From Stigmatella erecta (GTDB lineage Bacteria; Myxococcota; Myxococcia; Myxococcales; Myxococcaceae), in the NCBI RefSeq assembly GCF_900111745.1, contig NZ_FOIJ01000004.1, forward strand, positions 62,001-126,000: a stretch of 64,000 bases of DNA. The letters run 5' to 3'. A model generated the notes under the pieces. The model was not told the origin of the DNA, did no database searches, and saw only the letters and a list, made by a program, of their open reading frames with translations. Shown here piece by piece: positions 17,092 through 26,563 of this stretch (positions are counted from its first letter, which is position 1; every line of letters begins with the position of its first letter). Both the position numbers and the translations under genes were made by a program.

Positions 17092-18876
17092 TCAGGGCCC
17101 GCCGTCGGTGGCGGGCGTGGCGGCGGGGGCTTCCGCGGGCTCTCCGGAGACGTCCATCTCGGACAGCTGGCCGTGCTCGCGCAGGAAGGCCTGGACGAGG
17201 CTGTCCACCTGGTCGGGCTGCTTGTTGAGGAGCATCGCGCTCGCCGCGCGCGTGCGGGCCTCCAGCGCCGTCTCGCCCAGGGCCTGGTGGATGCGGGTGA
17301 GCGCCACGTGGACCTCGGGATCGAACGGGTTGGTGGACAGCGCCTCCTGGTAGGCCGCCTTCGCCTTCGGGTAGTCCTTGCGGAACAGCAGGATGCGGCC
17401 CAGGTGCACGTTCGTCTGGGGCGAGCCGGGGTGGACCCGCAGCGAGCCGCGCAGCACCTGCTCGGCCTCCTCCAGCCGCTTGAGGTGCAGCAGCGCCAGC
17501 GCGTACTTGTTGGACACCGACTCGTACTTGTCCCCGACGATGGCGTGCGCCTTGGCGTACTCCTCGGAGGCGGCCAGCATCCGGTTGCGCTCGCGCAGCA
17601 GCTCGCCCAGGTGCGCGAACTTGCGCGCGGGCACCTCCGTCACCTCGACGAAGTCGCCGAAGGAGATCTCCTTGCCCTTCTTGGGGTCCTCCTTGTCCTG
17701 GCCCTTGTCGTGCTCCTTGAGCACCACCTCATCGCGCGGCAGCAGCTCCTTGGGGAAGGGCTGCTTCTTGATGTGCGCCAGCCAGGACTTCTCGAACAGG
17801 GCAAAGGGCACCCCCATGGCGGCCTCCACCGCCTTGCGGTCCTGCTGCCCCTTGCGCAGCTCCTGGATGAGGGTGCGCAGCCCCGCGGTGCCCTTCGTCT
17901 GGTGCACGTAGTCGATGGCGTAATAGACCTCGGCGAACGCCGTGGCCGCGTCCTCCGCGGTGGGCAGCATGGCGATGGACGGGTGCATCTTCTCGAAGGG
18001 GATGAGCGTGTCGGCCTTCACGCGCCGGCCCAGCAGCGCCAGCGTGGAGGGCGTCATCGCCATGCCGGCCTTGCCGCGCCAGCGCGACTCCATGAACTTG
18101 GCCAGCCCCTCGTGCAGCCAGATGGGCACCGTGTTGTGGCTCATCTGGCTGACCACCAGGTGGATGTACTCGTGCGCCAGCGTGTCCTGCCAGTCGTAGC
18201 CGCGCGCCACGGCCTTGGGGCTCGTGAGCATCAGCTTGCTGAACTTGCAGATGGCGATGGTGCCCGTCGTTTGAATCTGCTCGTAGGTGAGGGTGCTGAC
18301 CTTGGACAGCTCGCGGGCGTTGTTCACCAGCTCCACGCGCACCTTGCCGGGCGGCGTCCACCCCAGGTCCTCCACCATGGCCCGGTAGGTGGCCTCCAGC
18401 GTCTCCAGCGCGTACGGGACGAGGATCTCCTCCTTGCCCTTCGGGTAGAAGAGGATGAAGTGGTCGCTCTCGGTGCGCTGGTGGTTCTTGAAGATGCGCT
18501 GCGTGTCCTTGGCCAGCCGCAGGTAGCTGCCGGGCTTGTCCTCCACCCGGGCCGCCTGGAGCAGCTCCACCGCCTCGGTGTACTGCCCCTCCTCGAAGGC
18601 GATGCGCCCCTGGAAGTACTTCAGCGGCTCGATGTCCGCGGGCACCAGCTCCTCCAGCTGCGTCAGCTCGCGGCGCGCGCCCACCACGTCCCAGCCGTCC
18701 AGCGCCTCCTCGATGCGCGTCAGGCGCGATTTGACTTCGCTCTTGAGGTCCTCGTCCGCGTGGGCCGGAGGCGTGGCCAGGAGCAAGGCCAGCAGGGCCA
18801 GGGTGGCCCCGAGCCCCTTGCCTGGCCCGCCGCGGTGGCGCGCCTCGCGCGCGGAAGCATCCCGGTTCCGGCTCAC
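17092..18876 (-). CDS. Secreted TPR metallopeptidase (gluzincin, peptidase MA-like)
   Basis: A 594-residue protein. It starts with a signal peptide (LGATLALLALLLATPPAHA), then TPR-like helices (to about 110), then a zinc peptidase domain. The motif is HEYIH at about 235, with the second-shell HEGLAKFME at about 255, the pattern of peptidase-MA/DUF1570-type gluzincins. The C-terminal part returns to TPR repeats (about 430-560). It should act in the periplasm or at the surface; the substrate is unknown. Its ATG overlaps the stop of the DUF4175 gene (ATGA), and the next gene starts two bases after its own stop. Confidence 0.88.
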   Translation of the reverse strand: MSRNRDASAREARHRGGPGKGLGATLALLALLLATPPAHADEDLKSEVKSRLTRIEEALDGWDVVGARRELTQLEELVPADIEPLKYFQGRIAFEEGQYTEAVELLQAARVEDKPGSYLRLAKDTQRIFKNHQRTESDHFILFYPKGKEEILVPYALETLEATYRAMVEDLGWTPPGKVRVELVNNARELSKVSTLTYEQIQTTGTIAICKFSKLMLTSPKAVARGYDWQDTLAHEYIHLVVSQMSHNTVPIWLHEGLAKFMESRWRGKAGMAMTPSTLALLGRRVKADTLIPFEKMHPSIAMLPTAEDAATAFAEVYYAIDYVHQTKGTAGLRTLIQELRKGQQDRKAVEAAMGVPFALFEKSWLAHIKKQPFPKELLPRDEVVLKEHDKGQDKEDPKKGKEISFGDFVEVTEVPARKFAHLGELLRERNRMLAASEEYAKAHAIVGDKYESVSNKYALALLHLKRLEEAEQVLRGSLRVHPGSPQTNVHLGRILLFRKDYPKAKAAYQEALSTNPFDPEVHVALTRIHQALGETALEARTRAASAMLLNKQPDQVDSLVQAFLREHGQLSEMDVSGEPAEAPAATPATDGGP

Positions 18877-21800
18877 TTCACCAGCTCCTCGTAGTAGCGC
18901 TTCACCTGCTCCCGGTACCGCTCGGGGGCCCCTTGCTTCATCGCGTCCAGCAGGTCCTTGCGGAACTCCTTGGGGGCCTGGAAGGCGTCCTCGTCGGGCA
19001 GCTCGACCTTGTCGCGCGGATCCTGGCCGTTGCCCTCCCGGCCCCGGCCGCCGGCACCCATGGGCAGGGGCAGGCCGCCCTTGCCGCCGCCCTGCTGGCT
19101 CTCGCGCATCTGCTTCTGGAAGCGCCGCAGCCCATCGAGCGCCGCCTGCTGCTCGCCGTAGCCCCGGCCCGGGTCCTGCCCCTGCATCCGCTGGGCGGCC
19201 TCGCCCATGCGCTGGCCAATGCCCTCCATCTGCTCGCCGGCCTCCTTGCCGAACAGGGGCGCCGTCTGCTCCATCTCCTCCATCTGCTGGCGCAGCCCCT
19301 GGGCGCGCTGCTCCAGGGCCTGCTGCTGCTGGCCGAGCTGCTGGAGCTGCTGCCGGTCCTGGGCGCTCATCTGCGAGCCCGGCTGGGGGAAGAGCGACTG
19401 GAGCTGCTGGTTCACGTCCTGCACGCGGTTCGCGTCGCGCTGGAGCCGCTGCGCCATCTGGGCGGACTGCTCGCGCGCGTCGGGCGGGTTGCCGAACATC
19501 TCGTCGAGCTGGCGCTGGCGCTCGCCCAGGGCGGCGAGCTGCTGGGCCATCTCCTCGGCGCGCTGGGCGGCCTCCGAGGCCAGGTCGAAGTCGTCCTGCT
19601 TCAGCGCGTTCTTCAGGTTCTCCAGCTGGGACTGGGCCTCGGCCATGGGGGCCGCGGAGCGGCTGTCGAGCCGCTCCGAGCCCAGCTCCGAGTAGCTCTT
19701 CTGCACCTGCTCCACCTGGCGCATCAGGTCGTCCTTCATCGCCTTGCCGCGCTCGGAGATGCGCTCGCGGTTCTGCTGGCGGGCCTTGTCGCGCAGGGCC
19801 TTGGTGGCCTCGGAGACCTGCTGCTGCTCCTGCACCGTCTGCTGCAGGTCCTCCATGAACTTGCCGAACTTCTCCGTCAGCTCCGGGTACTGCTCGCCGC
19901 CGAACTCCTGCTGGGCCTCATTGAGCGACTCCATCATCTGGTCCATCTGCATGGAGAGCTCCTGGAGCTTGGCCATGGCCTCGTCCACCTTGCCCTCGCG
20001 CATGAGCCGCTCCACGTCGTCCAGCGCGCTGGAGACGTCCTGGTCCTTCATCATCTCCTCGAGCGCCTCGGCGTTGAGGTGCTCGTCGCGGATGCTCTTG
20101 CGCAGCTCGGCCATGCGCCGCACCAGCTCCTGGATGCGCTCGCGCATCTGCTGGATCTGCTGCATTACCTGCTGGCGGGCCTCGTCGCTGGGGCTCTTCT
20201 TGTACTCCTCCAAAAGCTGCGTCAGGTCCCTGCGCTGGCTGTTGAGCTCCTCGGCCAGCTCGCGCAGCGCCTCCAGCTTCTGCCGGTCCAGCAGCGACTC
20301 CAGATAGAGGATGTTCTTCTCCGTCTCGGTGATTTCCTCGTTCACCGCCCCGGTCAGCCGCGCCCCCGTGCCCCAGTCCTCGCCGCGCATCTTCTGGGTG
20401 CGCAGGTAGATGCGGCGCAGGTCCTGCGTGGTGGTGAGCCTGCGGACCATGCCGTCCGAGACGTTGTTCAGCGCCGAGACGAGCTCCACCGGGACGTCGC
20501 GCTCGCGCGACAGCTCCTGGGCCAGGGCGCGCATGTCCGAGACGAGCTGCTGGCCGCTGGCATCCACCGCCTGGCCCGCCGCGATGCGCTCCAGCTGCTT
20601 GTCCTTCGCGCGGTCCGGGCTCTCCAGCCGCTCGGCGAGGTGGTCCACCAGCCGGCCCCACATCGCTTCGATCTTCTCCAGGGCGGCGCGGCGGTGCTCG
20701 GCGGCGCTGTAGATGCGCAGCGCCAGCGTGCGGCTGACCCCGCGCTTGGGGCCCTCCACCGCGTCGTTGTCCTTCGCCTCGATGTAATAGGTGATGCGGT
20801 CGCCGGGCTTCGCGTTGAGCGTGTGGACCTTCCACGCATGGAGCCCCTGGGTGCGGCGGCCGTCCTCGCGCTTGAGCGGGATGCGCTGCTCCTGCGCGGA
20901 GCCGGGCATGCGGTAGACGAGCGCCAGCTCTCCGAGCCCGTAGTCATCCGAGGCGGTGTACTTGAGGGAGACCTCCTGGTCCGGGTCCACCTCCAGCTCC
21001 GTGGCCGGGGTGAGCAGCGCCACCTGGGGGGCCGCGTCCGCCTCGACGGTGAGGGCGATGCCGGGCCCGACGGCCAGGGGCTTGGTGCGCGAGCCGTAGA
21101 AAATGAAGTGGTAGGTGCCGGTCTTCTTCGCCACGAAGGAGCCCGTCAGCTCCCGGTTGCCCGTGACGGTGAGCGGCAGGGTCTCCCCGTTGATGCTCAT
21201 CTCCGCGCGCTCCACCTCCCGGTCCGAGCGCGTCTTGAGCAGCACCTCGGTGCCGGACGGGGCGCTCACCTCGCCGTTGGTCCCGGCCACGGTGCGCGGC
21301 GCCAGCCCCGTGTAAGCCGGGTAGCGGTACGTCAGCTCGATGTCGCCGGTGATGGGCTCCAGCTGGGCGGAGGCCTCGACGTCCCGGCCCGCCTCCCACG
21401 CCTTCACCGCGCCCGCGCGCCAGCGGCCTCCCGCGAGCGCCAGAACCAAGCCCACCGCCAGGACCAGGGCCCCCAGCCCCTGGCCCGCGCGCTTCACCCG
21501 GGTTGCGTCCACGACGCTGGCGGGGCTGACCCGGCGCGTCCGGACATCCATCTGCGAGAGGAACGCGTCCGCCAGCTCCGCGGAGTGGTGCTGCGCGCCC
21601 TCCCCCCGGCGCAGCTCCACGGAGGCGAGCACGTCCAGGGACAGCTCCGGCCGCCGCTGCCCCACCAGGCGGGCGGTCCGGACATCGTCGCCCACCATCT
21701 TCCGGGCGAACCCCAGGCTCCAGGCGCACGCGGCCGCCCCGGCCACGGGCAGGGTCAGCAGCAGCACCCACCGGCCGAGCAGCGGCCACACGAGGGCGAG

Positions 21801-22016
21801 AAATCCGCCCGTAAGGGCCAGCACCAGCAGGATGCCCGTTCCCAGCAGGGCCCCTTCGAGCCAGAGCTGGCGGCGCTGGTGCGCACGGACCCCGGCCAGC
21901 AGGGCGTCCACCTCACGTCCGCGCCGGCTCCTGATGGCAGGGGCGGGGGGCGGCGGCGGGAAGGGGGGCGAAGGGGGAAGGTCCGGGCCTGGGCTCTGCG
22001 GGGTTTCCAGGTTCAA
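18873..22016 (-). CDS. DUF4175-type membrane protein with long coiled coil
   Basis: A 1047-residue protein. A Pro-rich start is followed by two adjacent membrane helices (about 55-100) and a third (about 180-205). Then comes a beta-rich domain with DIELTYRYPAYTGLAP and YTASDDYGLGELALVYR, typical of DUF4175 (the TIGR02302-like group). Residues about 560-900 are a very Gln/Glu/Met-rich coiled coil, and the tail is Gly/Gln-rich. Related proteins occur beside MoxR/vWA (Bat-like) clusters and are thought to sit in the envelope. It heads a coupled operon with a secreted metallopeptidase and an unknown protein. The role is probably envelope scaffolding (inference). Confidence 0.85.
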   Translation of the reverse strand: MNLETPQSPGPDLPPSPPFPPPPPAPAIRSRRGREVDALLAGVRAHQRRQLWLEGALLGTGILLVLALTGGFLALVWPLLGRWVLLLTLPVAGAAACAWSLGFARKMVGDDVRTARLVGQRRPELSLDVLASVELRRGEGAQHHSAELADAFLSQMDVRTRRVSPASVVDATRVKRAGQGLGALVLAVGLVLALAGGRWRAGAVKAWEAGRDVEASAQLEPITGDIELTYRYPAYTGLAPRTVAGTNGEVSAPSGTEVLLKTRSDREVERAEMSINGETLPLTVTGNRELTGSFVAKKTGTYHFIFYGSRTKPLAVGPGIALTVEADAAPQVALLTPATELEVDPDQEVSLKYTASDDYGLGELALVYRMPGSAQEQRIPLKREDGRRTQGLHAWKVHTLNAKPGDRITYYIEAKDNDAVEGPKRGVSRTLALRIYSAAEHRRAALEKIEAMWGRLVDHLAERLESPDRAKDKQLERIAAGQAVDASGQQLVSDMRALAQELSRERDVPVELVSALNNVSDGMVRRLTTTQDLRRIYLRTQKMRGEDWGTGARLTGAVNEEITETEKNILYLESLLDRQKLEALRELAEELNSQRRDLTQLLEEYKKSPSDEARQQVMQQIQQMRERIQELVRRMAELRKSIRDEHLNAEALEEMMKDQDVSSALDDVERLMREGKVDEAMAKLQELSMQMDQMMESLNEAQQEFGGEQYPELTEKFGKFMEDLQQTVQEQQQVSEATKALRDKARQQNRERISERGKAMKDDLMRQVEQVQKSYSELGSERLDSRSAAPMAEAQSQLENLKNALKQDDFDLASEAAQRAEEMAQQLAALGERQRQLDEMFGNPPDAREQSAQMAQRLQRDANRVQDVNQQLQSLFPQPGSQMSAQDRQQLQQLGQQQQALEQRAQGLRQQMEEMEQTAPLFGKEAGEQMEGIGQRMGEAAQRMQGQDPGRGYGEQQAALDGLRRFQKQMRESQQGGGKGGLPLPMGAGGRGREGNGQDPRDKVELPDEDAFQAPKEFRKDLLDAMKQGAPERYREQVKRYYEELVK

Positions 22017-22150
22017 TGTCTCGTCCGCTCAGTGGCGAGGCAACCCGTGGGGAGGGCGCCTATTTCCCAAATCTCTATCAACGTCCCCCCGCGCGGGCTG
22101 CCTGGCCCCCCTCCCGGTGTCCCCTGCGGACAGTGCGGCGGGCGGGATGT

Positions 22151-22744
22151 TCAGCCGGCGTCCGTATCCGTCTGCGCGGCCGGCTCCGAGGACACGGTGC
22201 CGGTGGGGATGCCGCCCAGCTCCGCGGCGAGCGCGGTCAGCATGTCCTGGGTGTGGAGGATGTGCGGGCGCGACATGCGCGACAGCACGCGCTGCACGGC
22301 CGACTCCACCGTGCCCGTGGAGGGCACATCCAGCGTGCGGCCCGACTCGGTGAGGGCGAAGAGCGCCTTGCGCCCATCGAGCGGATCCGACTTGCGCTCC
22401 AGCAGGCCCCGCTTCTCCAGCCGCTTGAGCACGCCCGTGAGCGTGCTGGGGTGCACGTGGAGAATCTGCGCCAGCGCGCCGGCGGTGATGCCCGGGAAGC
22501 GGCCCACCAGCCGCAGCACCAGCCGCTGCGGCCCGGTGACGCCCAGGTTCGATTCCATCCGCTTGGATGTCGACTGCAGGCCGTGATCCACCGCCCACAG
22601 CAGGCGCATGAACTCGAGGACCTCTCCCAACGGAGGCCCCTGGGTTTTGGCCCGTGTCTCCGATTCCGTCCCGCCGCTCTCGTCCTGCTCCTTCATGCCC
22701 TCAGTTTCCTTCAACTCCGCCTCCATGTCGCCCGTTGCAGACAT
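22151..22744 (-). CDS. MarR-family transcriptional regulator
   Basis: A 197-residue protein if ATG 22744 is used; GTG 22780, ATG 22726 and ATG 22696 are also possible and no ribosome site decides. The winged helix-turn-helix is clear: LVGRFPGITAGALAQILHVHPSTLTGVLKRLEKRGLLER, with the wing SDPLDGRKALFALTESG. The polar N-terminal tail and Thr/Ala-rich C-terminus are extra to the usual 150-residue family length. It lies 134 bp upstream of the DUF4175 operon on the same strand and could regulate it or itself; no operator was identified. Confidence 0.88.
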   Translation of the reverse strand: MSATGDMEAELKETEGMKEQDESGGTESETRAKTQGPPLGEVLEFMRLLWAVDHGLQSTSKRMESNLGVTGPQRLVLRLVGRFPGITAGALAQILHVHPSTLTGVLKRLEKRGLLERKSDPLDGRKALFALTESGRTLDVPSTGTVESAVQRVLSRMSRPHILHTQDMLTALAAELGGIPTGTVSSEPAAQTDTDAG

Positions 22745-22877
22745 GTAGCTCAGGCGCCCTGCATCGGTTCGAAGATTCACTACCTGCCGGGCCGGTACAA
22801 GCCTGGCCGCCTGGCTCCCGTGGGCCCGGAACGCGCCCTGCCGCCAGCGCCATCGTATTGACTCGCTGCGTCAAAAC

Positions 22878-22919
22878 CGGGAGGGCTGCCAGGCAATGGC
22901 ATTCCGGGCAGCCCTCCCG
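22878..22919 (-). terminator. Intrinsic terminator of the HhH gene
   Basis: A perfect 13-bp inverted repeat (arms 22878-22890 and 22907-22919, CGGGAGGGCTGCC) with a 16-nt loop lies just after the HhH gene stop. On the minus strand it is followed by GGTTTTG, a short T-run, as expected of a Rho-independent terminator. It separates the HhH pair from the MarR gene. Confidence 0.75.
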
Positions 22920-22926
22920 CGCCCTC

Positions 22927-23286
22927 TTACCCCTTCGGCTTCGGGGGCGGGGGCTCGGCGCCGGCCTTCTGTTGGGTGAGCGTCGAGGGGCCCGTCACCG
23001 TCAGGTACGGCTTGAGCTTCTGGAACTTCTTCTTGCCGAAGCCCTTCACCTTCACCAGCTCCTCGGGCCGCTGGAAGCGGCGTTTGACCCGCTGCGCGAG
23101 GATGCGCTGCACGGCCTTCATCCCCACGCCGGGCAGCCGGTCCAGCTCCTCCTCCGTGGCCTCGTTGAGGTTCACCACGCCCGTGTACTGGGTGCGCGCC
23201 TTGCCGCGCGCCTCCGCCCCGCTGGCGCCCAGCAGTCCCAGCCCGAGCACCACCCCCCACACCCTGCGCCGCACGGGCCCCCTCAC
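22927..23286 (-). CDS. Secreted helix-hairpin-helix (ComEA-like) protein
   Basis: A 119-residue protein beginning at GTG 23286, which overlaps the stop of the upstream gene (GTGA). It has a signal peptide (VWGVVLGLGLLGASGAEA), then a ComEA-type pair of HhH motifs: VNLNEATEEELDRLPGVGMKAVQRILAQR and FQRPEELVKVKGFGKKKFQKLKPYL, and a Pro-rich tail. ComEA-type domains bind DNA without sequence preference, often for DNA uptake, but many small periplasmic HhH proteins have unknown roles. No other competence gene is in the window. Confidence 0.85.
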   Translation of the reverse strand: MRGPVRRRVWGVVLGLGLLGASGAEARGKARTQYTGVVNLNEATEEELDRLPGVGMKAVQRILAQRVKRRFQRPEELVKVKGFGKKKFQKLKPYLTVTGPSTLTQQKAGAEPPPPKPKG

Positions 23287-23534
23287 GTGTGGCCCCCCAT
23301 GAGCTCCGGCTCGAGCCCCGGGCCGGGCGCGTACCGGCCCCCCGGCGGCTGCGCCCCGTCCCGCCGCTCCGCCGCCTCGCGCACGTGCAGCTTTCCATCC
23401 AGGGGCAGCACATCCAGCAGCACGTTCAGCGAGCCGTCCTTGTTCACGAAGGCGCTGCCCGCGCGCACCCAGATGCTCCCGCCCTTGCCCTCCCGGATGG
23501 AGAACACCGCCAATCGCTTCCCTGCCGTCAGCAT
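23283..23534 (-). CDS. Small hypothetical protein coupled to the HhH gene
   Basis: An 83-residue protein starting at ATG 23534. The first 55 residues form a beta-rich unit (KRLAVFSIREGKGGSIWVRA, then DGSLNVLLDVLPLDGKLHV), which reads like a compact five-stranded domain; the rest is Gly/Pro-rich and disordered. The stop overlaps the GTG of the HhH gene, so the two are co-translated. No known family. Confidence 0.7.
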   Translation of the reverse strand: MLTAGKRLAVFSIREGKGGSIWVRAGSAFVNKDGSLNVLLDVLPLDGKLHVREAAERRDGAQPPGGRYAPGPGLEPELMGGHT

Positions 23535-23845
23535 CGTCCGCCCACTCCTTCACGCCCGCCGGGCCACCCATGGCCCGGCCGCCTCACCGGCTCTGGCCGC
23601 CTGAGGCCACCGGCACCTGCAGCACCCTTCGTGCCAGGCCTCGCTCCCTCCGGGCAGGGCGGCAGTCCCGTCCCGCGATTGGCCCCTGCGTCCACGAAAC
23701 GGGATGCGAGGTCTGGACAGGGCTCACCTTGCCGCACCTTGTCCGCTGCCGGGAAACGCCATTGTCCTTTTGGCCGAGTGTGGGGCTGGACGCACCCGGA
23801 GGGCATGCACAGCTTCCGGCCTCCGCTTCGACCGAAGGGTGTGCC
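23535..23845. other. 311-bp divergent intergenic region
   Basis: This stretch lies between the divergent 83-residue gene and the FHA gene and must hold both promoters. No convincing -35/-10 pair, palindrome or small gene is visible. Confidence 0.5.
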
Positions 23846-24370
23846 TTGGCGCTCAAGTTCTCCATCTTGGCCTCGCAACTGCTCGCCGATCGGCAAACGG
23901 TGCTGCGCTCCGTCTCGTGGCCGGTGCTGGTGTGGGAGTCGCCCGCGCAGCGGTGGGATTTCCAGGCCAACGCGTGCTCCGTCACGCCCGCGCGGGCGCG
24001 CGCGCCGCAGGGGTCGCTCGAGCTGCACGTGCTGGAATTGCGCGAGCGCTTTCCGGCGCGCAACGAGCTGAAGCTCGGCCGCAGCCTGGACAATGACGCG
24101 GTGCTCGAGGACCTCACCGTCTCTCGCACCCACGCCTTCTTCCGCAAGGAGCCGCACACGGGCGTGTGGCATGTGGTGGATGCCGGCAGCCACAACGGCA
24201 CCTTCGTGGGCGGCGTGCTCATCGTCCCGGGCCGGCCCACGCCCCTGTTCGACCGCTCCGCGCTGCGCTTCGGGCGCGTGGAGGTGAGCTTCCTCCAGGC
24301 CGCCGCCTTCGAGCAGTACGTGCACACGCGCCTGGCGCCGCCGCCGGCGCGCTTGACGCACGTGGGGTGA
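23846..24370 (+). CDS. FHA-domain protein
   Basis: A 174-residue protein that appears to start at TTG 23846, preceded by GAAGGG; the frame is open further upstream but without coding character. The C-terminal half is an FHA domain: LGRSLDNDAVLEDLTVSRTHAFF, then DAGSHNGTFVGG, with the Arg, Ser-Arg-x-His and Asn-Gly residues needed to bind phosphothreonine. The N-terminal 80 residues are a small beta-rich region of unknown fold. It probably reads out Ser/Thr kinase signalling, which is abundant in myxobacteria. The cobalamin riboswitch starts right after its stop, so it is not part of the B12 operon. Confidence 0.87.
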   Translation: MALKFSILASQLLADRQTVLRSVSWPVLVWESPAQRWDFQANACSVTPARARAPQGSLELHVLELRERFPARNELKLGRSLDNDAVLEDLTVSRTHAFFRKEPHTGVWHVVDAGSHNGTFVGGVLIVPGRPTPLFDRSALRFGRVEVSFLQAAAFEQYVHTRLAPPPARLTHVG

Positions 24371-24389
24371 GCCCCTACAAGGGGCACGC

Positions 24390-24520
24390 CCTTGGGTGCC
24401 CACACCGGGCACGCAAGAGGGAAGCCGGTGGAAGACCGGCGCGGTCCCGCCACTGTGAGTGGGCAGCCAAGCCCATGAGCCAGGAGACCTGCCCAGGGGT
24501 CCGGGCGCCCCGGTGAGGGC
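24390..24520 (+). promoter_or_regulatory. Cobalamin riboswitch
   Basis: The leader carries the conserved B12 box at 24477-24494 (GAGCCAGGAGACCTGCCC) and the upstream core GAGGGAAGCCGGTGGAAGAC, followed by GGTCCCGCCACTGTGAGTGG, in the right order and spacing for an adenosylcobalamin riboswitch. It lies 45-175 bases before btuB. A further hairpin with TCTCTC/GAGAGA arms (24533-24548) stands between the aptamer and the ribosome site GGAGC, and may be part of the expression platform. High cobalamin should shut off the operon, as known for this class. Exact ends are approximate. Confidence 0.93.
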
Positions 24521-24565
24521 TCCGGTTGGCCTTCTCTCTTCGAGAGAGAGAGTGGAAGGCGGAGC

Positions 24566-26563
24566 ATGGCGTGGCCCGCGCGCGCCGGGCTGGCAGTGTG
24601 CCTGGCGCTCAGCATGAGCAGGTCCGTGAGGGCCCAGGAGACCGCCGCCCCGGCCGGTCCCGAGGCCGCGTCCGTCCGCGCGCCCGAGGTGCCCGTCTTC
24701 TCCGTGCCCGCCGTGGAGGTCCACGCCTCCCCCGTGTCGGAGCCTCCGGAGTCGGCGGCCCGGAGGGACCCCAGCGGCGCGCTCACCGTCATCGACACGG
24801 AGGACTTCGGCGGGGCGGCCCGCGACACCGCCGAGGTGCTCGCCACCGCGCCGGGCGTGGCGGTGCAGGACAGCGGCGGCTACGGCCAGAGCAAGAGCCT
24901 GGTGGTGCGCGGCGCGGCGGCCAACGGGACGCTCGTGCTGCTGGATGGCATTCCGTTGAATGGCGCGGGCGGCATCGCGGATCTGTCGCGCGTGCCGCTG
25001 GCGCTGGTGGAGCGCTTCGAGGTGCTGCGCGGGGGGGCGGGCGCCCGCTACGGCTCGGGCGGGCTCGGGGGCGTGGTGAACGTCGTCACCCGGCGGCCCG
25101 GCCACGCGGCGCGGGTGGCGGGGGAGGCCAGCTATGGAAGCTGGGACACCGTGCGCGGGTGGGGGATGGCCTCGGGGCCGGTGGGGCAGGGCGAGGCGTT
25201 GCTGCTGCTCCATGGGGGCCGCTCCACGGGGAACTTCCGCTTCCTCTTCGACGCGAGCCCCGCGCTGCCGGGAGATCCGCTCGTCGAGCGGCGCCGCGCG
25301 AACAACGGCGCGCGGGGCGCCGGGGGGCTGCTCCGGCTGAGGCACGGGCTGGGCGAGACGCTGGAGCTGGATGCCCTGCTGGAGCTGTCCGCCGATGACC
25401 GGGGGCTGGCGGGCACCGCGCAGAACCCGTTGCCGGACGCGCGGCAGGAGGCCGGGCGGGTGGCGGCCAGCGTGCGGCTGTCGGGCGAGGCCGGCGGGGT
25501 GCAAGGCTCGGCGCGGGCCTGGTTCCGCGGGGACCGCATCGGGCTGTCCAGCGGGCCCTTGGTCACCCAGGGCCACCAGGTGCAGCGCGTGGGCGGCGGG
25601 GAGGTGGAGGCGCGCACGCAGCTGGGTGCGCGGCACGGCGTCTCGGCGGTGGTGGCGCTGTCCACCGAGGATGTCACCGGGGCGGAAGGCGCCCCGGGAG
25701 GCGACTCCCGGCCGGGCTGGTGGCGGGCCAGCGCCATGCTGATGGACGAGGTGCGCCTGGCCGGAGACCGCCTGAGCCTCGTGCCCTCGCTGCGGGTGGA
25801 GCGCGCGGGGCCGTACACGCTGCTGTCTCCGAAGCTGGGCGCCACGGTGGCGCTGCCCGAGGGCTTCGCGCTGCGGGCCAACGGGGGACAGGCCCACCGC
25901 GCGCCCTCCTTCCAGGAGCTCTACGTGCGCCAGGGGTTGCTGTTGCCCAACCCCTCCCTGAAGCCCGAGCGGGTCCTCTATGTGGACGCGGCGGTGGTGC
26001 ACCGCACGGCGCAGTCGCTGGCCTCGCTCGGAGGCTTCTACAGCCTCTACGAGAACCTCATCGCCTACGAGCTCTATCCGCCCTTCGCCGCCAAGCCGTA
26101 CAACTTCGCCTCGGCGCGCGCGGTGGGCCTGGAGGCCGAGGGTGAGTGGCGCCCCTTCCCCTGGGTGGCCGGGGCGTTCAGCTACACCCTGCTCGTGTCG
26201 CGCAACCTCCGGGATGATCCGCGGTACTTCCTCAAGGAGCTGCCCTACCGGCCCCGCCACAAGCTGAGCGTCCGCGCCTCGGGAGGCCCGCGCTGGCTCA
26301 CCGGCCGCGTGGAGGTGGCCACGCAGGCCGCGCAGTTCGTCAACCGCACCGAGGAAGCGGTGCTGCCCGGGAGGACCTTCCTCCACGCGGGCCTCTCCAG
26401 CACCTTCGGCCGGACGCCCGAGCTGACCGTGTCGCTGGAACTCAAGAACCTCCTCGACGCCCAGGCCGAGGATCTCGACGGTTACCCCCTGCCCGGCCGG
26501 GCCGCCTACGTGACGGTGGCGGCCTCGTTCGGCGGCTCCTCGAAAAGGACCCACACCCCATGA
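24566..26563 (+). CDS. btuB: TonB-dependent cobalamin receptor BtuB-like
   Basis: A 665-residue outer-membrane protein with a signal peptide ending in VRA-QET. The plug domain shows ALTVIDTEDFGG, VQDSGGYGQSKSLVVRG and LLDGIPLNG; the barrel runs to the C-terminus, ending in aromatic-containing strands (YVTVAASFG). A receptor of this size directly behind a cobalamin riboswitch and ahead of btuF/btuC is almost certainly the vitamin B12 transporter. The stop overlaps the next start (ATGA). Energy should come from TonB/ExbBD encoded elsewhere. Confidence 0.92.
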   Translation: MAWPARAGLAVCLALSMSRSVRAQETAAPAGPEAASVRAPEVPVFSVPAVEVHASPVSEPPESAARRDPSGALTVIDTEDFGGAARDTAEVLATAPGVAVQDSGGYGQSKSLVVRGAAANGTLVLLDGIPLNGAGGIADLSRVPLALVERFEVLRGGAGARYGSGGLGGVVNVVTRRPGHAARVAGEASYGSWDTVRGWGMASGPVGQGEALLLLHGGRSTGNFRFLFDASPALPGDPLVERRRANNGARGAGGLLRLRHGLGETLELDALLELSADDRGLAGTAQNPLPDARQEAGRVAASVRLSGEAGGVQGSARAWFRGDRIGLSSGPLVTQGHQVQRVGGGEVEARTQLGARHGVSAVVALSTEDVTGAEGAPGGDSRPGWWRASAMLMDEVRLAGDRLSLVPSLRVERAGPYTLLSPKLGATVALPEGFALRANGGQAHRAPSFQELYVRQGLLLPNPSLKPERVLYVDAAVVHRTAQSLASLGGFYSLYENLIAYELYPPFAAKPYNFASARAVGLEAEGEWRPFPWVAGAFSYTLLVSRNLRDDPRYFLKELPYRPRHKLSVRASGGPRWLTGRVEVATQAAQFVNRTEEAVLPGRTFLHAGLSSTFGRTPELTVSLELKNLLDAQAEDLDGYPLPGRAAYVTVAASFGGSSKRTHTP

